Shown here piece after piece: positions 61,039 to 64,000 of a stretch of DNA of 64,000 bases (position 1 is its first letter; each line of letters opens with the position of its first letter). The DNA comes from Pseudomonas mosselii. GTDB lineage: Bacteria; Pseudomonadota; Gammaproteobacteria; Pseudomonadales; Pseudomonadaceae. Under the pieces are notes generated by a model. That model made no database searches. It saw nothing but the letters and a program-made list of their open reading frames with translations, and was not told the origin of the DNA. The position numbers and the translations under genes were made by a program. The stretch lies in contig NZ_VAUO01000003.1 of assembly GCF_005796105.1 (NCBI RefSeq), positions 294,865 to 358,864 on the forward strand, in the 5' to 3' direction.

Positions 61039-61091
61039 AGTATTCCTGGCCCAGCCCTTTCGCGGTGGTCCACATAGGCGATGAAAAACTA

Positions 61092-61517
61092 TCAGACCGG
61101 TTTGGCGCCCATCAGCCCGGCGATAGACAGCAGGCACACTCCGCTGAACAGCGCCAGCGCCAGGGTGAACCTGAGCCCTACTCGCTCAGCCTTGCGTAGC
61201 CGGTTCAGGCGCACCAGCAGCCACCACACAGCGAACACGCCGAATGCGTAAAGGACGCTGGAGGCCAGCACCCAGGTCTGCCCCAGGGGCCAGCCAACCA
61301 GATGGACCAGCCACCAGCCGGTGAACGGCATGCTCACCAGGCACAACCCCATCAGCAACCAGACGAACACCAGCGGCCGGCGCAGCAGCTTGGCGTAGGC
61401 CTCACTGTCGCCCTTGCGCCGAGCCCGCACGGTCCAGACCGCCAGGCACAGGGCGCCAAGCAGCAAGATGGCGGTGGCAGCGATATGCAGGGTCTTGAGG
61501 GTGGTCAGGTGTTCCAT
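61092..61517 (-). CDS. DUF2269 family membrane protein
   Basis: 141-aa predicted inner-membrane protein with four TM helices: TLKTLHIAATAILLLGALCLAVW, then VWLLMGLCLVSMPFTGWWL, SSVLYAFGVFAVWWLLVRL and FTLALALFSGVCLLSIAGLM. The LKxLHI start and central PFTGWW are typical of DUF2269. Function unknown. Convergent with the HAD phosphatase gene; followed upstream by a REP hairpin. Confidence 0.87.
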   Translation of the reverse strand: MEHLTTLKTLHIAATAILLLGALCLAVWTVRARRKGDSEAYAKLLRRPLVFVWLLMGLCLVSMPFTGWWLVHLVGWPLGQTWVLASSVLYAFGVFAVWWLLVRLNRLRKAERVGLRFTLALALFSGVCLLSIAGLMGAKPV

Positions 61518-61565
61518 TTCTGGATTGTCCTTTATCAGGCCGTTCGTGCGCTGCCGTCTGCTCTT

Positions 61566-61592
61566 GTAGGAGCGGCTTCGTGCCGCTCCTAC
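61566..61592. repeat. perfect REP hairpin between ilvA and the DUF2269 gene
   Basis: GTAGGAGCGGC (61566-61576) and GCCGCTCCTAC (61582-61592) are perfect complements around TTCGT. Lies 33 nt after the ilvA stop and could also end its transcript. Confidence 0.85.
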
Positions 61593-61624
61593 ACAAAGCG
61601 CGATATCTGGCTTAGCTTAGCTGC

Positions 61625-63139
61625 TCAGCCGAGGAACAGCTTGTAAGCCGGGTTCTCGGTTTCATCCCAGTACGGATAGCCGATCTTGGCCAAGGCCGCC
61701 GGTACCAGGTGACGCTCTTCTTCCGGCACCTGCAAGCCCGCCACCACCCGGCCATCAGCAGCGCCGTGGTTGCGGTAGTGGAACATCGAAATGTTCCAGC
61801 GGCCACCGAGTTTGTTGAGGAAGTTGAACAGCGCGCCGGGCCTTTCGGGGAACTCGAAGCGCAGCACGATCTCATCGCTGGCCCCAGCCGAATGCCCGCC
61901 GACCATGTGGCGGATGTGCAGCTTGGCCAGTTCGTTGTCAGTCAGGTCGGTGACTGGGAAGCCTTGCTCGGTCAGATGCTGTACCAGTGCCGCGCGCGGA
62001 TCGTTTTCCGGGTGGGTCTGCACGCCGACGAAGATGTGCGCTTCGTCCGAGGTGTGCTTGCGGTAGTTGAACTCAGTGATCTGGCGCTTGCCGATAGCCT
62101 CGCAGAAGGCCTTGAAGCTGCCCGGACGCTCAGGGATGGTCACGGCGATGATCGCCTCGCGCTTTTCGCCAAGTTCGGCGCGCTCGGCTACGTGGCGCAA
62201 GCGGTCGAAGTTGACGTTGGCGCCAGAGTCGATAGCCACCAGGGTCTGCCCGGTCACACCTTTGAGTTCGACATACTTCTTGATACCCGCCACGCCCAAA
62301 GCACCGGCAGGTTCGGTGATCGAGCGGGTATCGTCGTAGATATCCTTGATGGCGGCACAGATTTCGTCGGTACTGACGGTGATCACCTCATCCACATGCT
62401 GACGGCAGATGTCAAAGGTGTGCTGGCCGATCTGCGCCACCGCCACGCCGTCGGCGAACAAGCCGACCTGCGGCAGTACCACGCGCTCGCCAGCGGCCAT
62501 GGCGGCTTGCAGGCAGTTGGAGTCGTCCGGCTCGACGCCGATCACCTTGATCTGCGGGCGCAGGTACTTCACGTAGGCAGCGATCCCGGCAATCAGGCCG
62601 CCGCCACCGACCGGCACGAAGATCGCGTCCAGCTGGCCTGGATGCTGACGCAGGATTTCCATGGCCACGGTGCCCTGTCCGGCAATGGTGTGCGGGTCGT
62701 CGTAAGGGTGGATGTAGACGAAGCCCTTTTCCTCGACCAGTTTCAGCGAGTACGCCAGCGCCTCGGGGAACGAGTCGCCGTGCAGTACCACTTTGCCGCC
62801 CCGCGAACGCACACCTTCGATCTTGATTTCGGGGGTGGTCTTAGGCATCACGATGGTGGCCTTGATGCCCAGCTCGCGCGCCGCCAGGGCCAGGCCCTGG
62901 GCATGGTTGCCGGCCGAGGCGGTGACCACGCCACGGGCCAGTTCCTCAGCCGTAAGCTGCGCCAGCTTGTTGTAAGCCCCGCGGATCTTGAACGAGAACA
63001 CCGGCTGCAAGTCTTCGCGCTTGAGCAGCACGCTGTTGCCCAGGCGCTTGCTCAGTTGCCCGGCGCTGTGCAGCGGGGTTTCGACGGCAACGTCGTAGAC
63101 GCGCGAGGTGAGGATCTTCTTGACGTACTGTTCGAGCAT
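61625..63139 (-). CDS. ilvA: threonine ammonia-lyase, biosynthetic
   Basis: 504 aa. PLP-dependent deamination of threonine to 2-oxobutanoate, the first committed step to isoleucine. The catalytic domain (1-320) has PLP Lys51 in FSFKIRGAYNKL, the phosphate-binding loop VPVGGGGLIAGIA, and SAGNHAQG. Two C-terminal ACT-like regulatory domains (about 325-410 and 420-504) are present, so it should be isoleucine-inhibited. Works with IlvD encoded 16 kb away. Divergent from rpiA. Confidence 0.97.
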   Translation of the reverse strand: MLEQYVKKILTSRVYDVAVETPLHSAGQLSKRLGNSVLLKREDLQPVFSFKIRGAYNKLAQLTAEELARGVVTASAGNHAQGLALAARELGIKATIVMPKTTPEIKIEGVRSRGGKVVLHGDSFPEALAYSLKLVEEKGFVYIHPYDDPHTIAGQGTVAMEILRQHPGQLDAIFVPVGGGGLIAGIAAYVKYLRPQIKVIGVEPDDSNCLQAAMAAGERVVLPQVGLFADGVAVAQIGQHTFDICRQHVDEVITVSTDEICAAIKDIYDDTRSITEPAGALGVAGIKKYVELKGVTGQTLVAIDSGANVNFDRLRHVAERAELGEKREAIIAVTIPERPGSFKAFCEAIGKRQITEFNYRKHTSDEAHIFVGVQTHPENDPRAALVQHLTEQGFPVTDLTDNELAKLHIRHMVGGHSAGASDEIVLRFEFPERPGALFNFLNKLGGRWNISMFHYRNHGAADGRVVAGLQVPEEERHLVPAALAKIGYPYWDETENPAYKLFLG

Positions 63140-63227
63140 CGGGAAAGCATCACTGGGCCGCGGGACAAGGGCTGGGAGTCTACCGCAGCGGGCTGTCGGG
63201 CAGCCACAGCAAAGCCCTCCTAGCCGT

Positions 63228-63233
63228 TATACT
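63228..63233 (+). promoter_or_regulatory. -10 box of the rpiA promoter
   Basis: TATACT 42 nt before the rpiA ATG, within the 135-nt ilvA-rpiA divergent gap. The -35 is weak (CACAGC region). Confidence 0.45.
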
Positions 63234-63274
63234 AGGCCCCTTTGCCATCCGCCCAGCCCCTTCACGGAGCCCGC

Positions 63275-63949
63275 ATGACCCAGGACCAACTCAAACAGGC
63301 CGTCGCCCAGGCCGCTGTCGATCTCATCCTCCCGAAGCTGGATGACAAGAGCATCGTCGGCGTCGGCACCGGTTCCACAGCCAACTTCTTCATAGACGCC
63401 CTGGCCCAGCACAAGGCTGCCTTCGATGGCGCCGTTGCCAGTTCCGAGGCCACCGCCCAGCGCCTGAAGGGCCATGGCATTCCGGTGTATGAACTCAACA
63501 GCGTCAGCGAGCTGGAGTTCTACGTGGATGGCGCAGACGAAAGCGATGCCCACCTGAACCTGATCAAAGGCGGTGGCGCAGCCCTGACCCGCGAGAAGAT
63601 CGTCGCGGCAGTGGCCAAGACCTTCATCTGCATCGCCGATGCCAGCAAGTTGGTGCCAGTGCTGGGCGCCTTCCCGTTGCCGGTCGAGGTCATCCCCATG
63701 GCCCGCAGCCACGTGGCGCGCCAACTGGTCAAGCTGGGCGGCGACCCGGTCTACCGCGAAGGCGTGGTGACCGATAACGGCAACGTGATCCTGGATGTCC
63801 ACAACCTGCAGATCACCAACCCAGTGGAGCTGGAAGCCCAGATCAACGCGATTGTTGGCGTGGTGACCAACGGCCTGTTCGCTGCGCGACCGGCTGACGT
63901 GCTGCTGCTGGGCACCGCCGAAGGCGTGAAGAGCCTTAAGGCTGAGTGA
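63275..63949 (+). CDS. rpiA: ribose-5-phosphate isomerase A
   Basis: 224 aa. Interconverts ribose 5-phosphate and ribulose 5-phosphate in the non-oxidative pentose phosphate pathway. Substrate loop [16 protein letters not shown], acidic motif DGADESD and catalytic Lys/Glu region [15 protein letters not shown] are intact. ATG 63275 has CGGAG upstream; 11 codons open before it are unlikely to be translated. Confidence 0.97.
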   Translation: MTQDQLKQAVAQAAVDLILPKLDDKSIVGVGTGSTANFFIDALAQHKAAFDGAVASSEATAQRLKGHGIPVYELNSVSELEFYVDGADESDAHLNLIKGGGAALTREKIVAAVAKTFICIADASKLVPVLGAFPLPVEVIPMARSHVARQLVKLGGDPVYREGVVTDNGNVILDVHNLQITNPVELEAQINAIVGVVTNGLFAARPADVLLLGTAEGVKSLKAE

Positions 63950-63957
63950 AGCTACGG

Positions 63958-64000
63958 GTGCTGTAGGAGATTACCCAGCCCTTTGGGCCGCGCTGTCGCG
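63958..64000. repeat. composite REP module, cut by the window end
   Basis: CTGTAGGAGATTACCCAGCC then CTTTGGGCCGCGCTGTCGCG; fourth copy of the module found in the island-flanking repeats and after cadR. Confidence 0.75.

Overview
The window reads as chromosomal DNA of a Pseudomonas putida-group bacterium. The evidence is GC-rich coding with G/C third positions, dozens of P. putida-type REP palindromes (core GTAGGAGCGG...CCGCGA), the paired Pseudomonas-restricted families DUF6124 and DUF3077, and a right half whose gene order (mutM, HDOD, rlmI, ilvD, pchP, folA, cadA/cadR, thyA, lgt, ptsP, rppH, ilvA, rpiA) I recall as core P. putida order.

Left end (1-5.0 kb): the start of an RsbQ-like alpha/beta hydrolase cut by the window edge, a TonB-dependent siderophore receptor, and a divergent OmpR/EnvZ-type two-component system that probably controls it. 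From 5.2 to 10.9 kb lies an island bounded by two about 216-bp imperfect inverted repeats. It holds a DUF6124-DUF3077 pair behind an unusually structured leader. It also holds a minus-strand array of two paralogous 301-aa proteins with central hydrophobic segments, five paralogous four-helix membrane proteins and gene stubs. The layout resembles a membrane-acting toxin with a bank of immunity proteins, and it sits directly downstream of the T6SS tag operon.

11-40.6 kb: a complete Hcp secretion island I-type (H1-like) type VI secretion system. The minus-strand operon is tagH-tssJ-tssK-tssL-tssM-tagF-pppA-ppkA-tagT-tagS-tagR-tagQ, covering the membrane complex, baseplate TssK and the threonine-phosphorylation switch. 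The divergent plus-strand operon is tssA-tssB-tssC-hcp-tssE-tssF-tssG-clpV-vgrG, covering sheath, tube, baseplate, recycling ATPase and spike. TagJ, a PAAR protein and a recognisable effector next to vgrG are absent. The two operons share a 394-bp divergent control region with promoter-like boxes and palindromes. Most neighbouring genes overlap by 1-8 nt, but hcp is isolated on both sides by REP hairpins.

40.7-64 kb: housekeeping genes. These are DNA repair (mutM), an HDOD signalling protein, rRNA methylation (rlmI), branched-chain amino-acid synthesis (ilvD, ilvA), phosphorylcholine phosphatase, folate/thymidylate metabolism (folA, thyA), a DUF2868/DUF3482 GTPase pair, cadmium/zinc efflux with its MerR-type regulator, lipoprotein maturation (lgt), a TauE/SafE exporter, the nitrogen PTS enzyme I (ptsP), RNA 5'-pyrophosphohydrolase (rppH), a HAD phosphatase and ribose-5-phosphate isomerase. 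No tRNA, rRNA, IS transposase or CRISPR array was seen.
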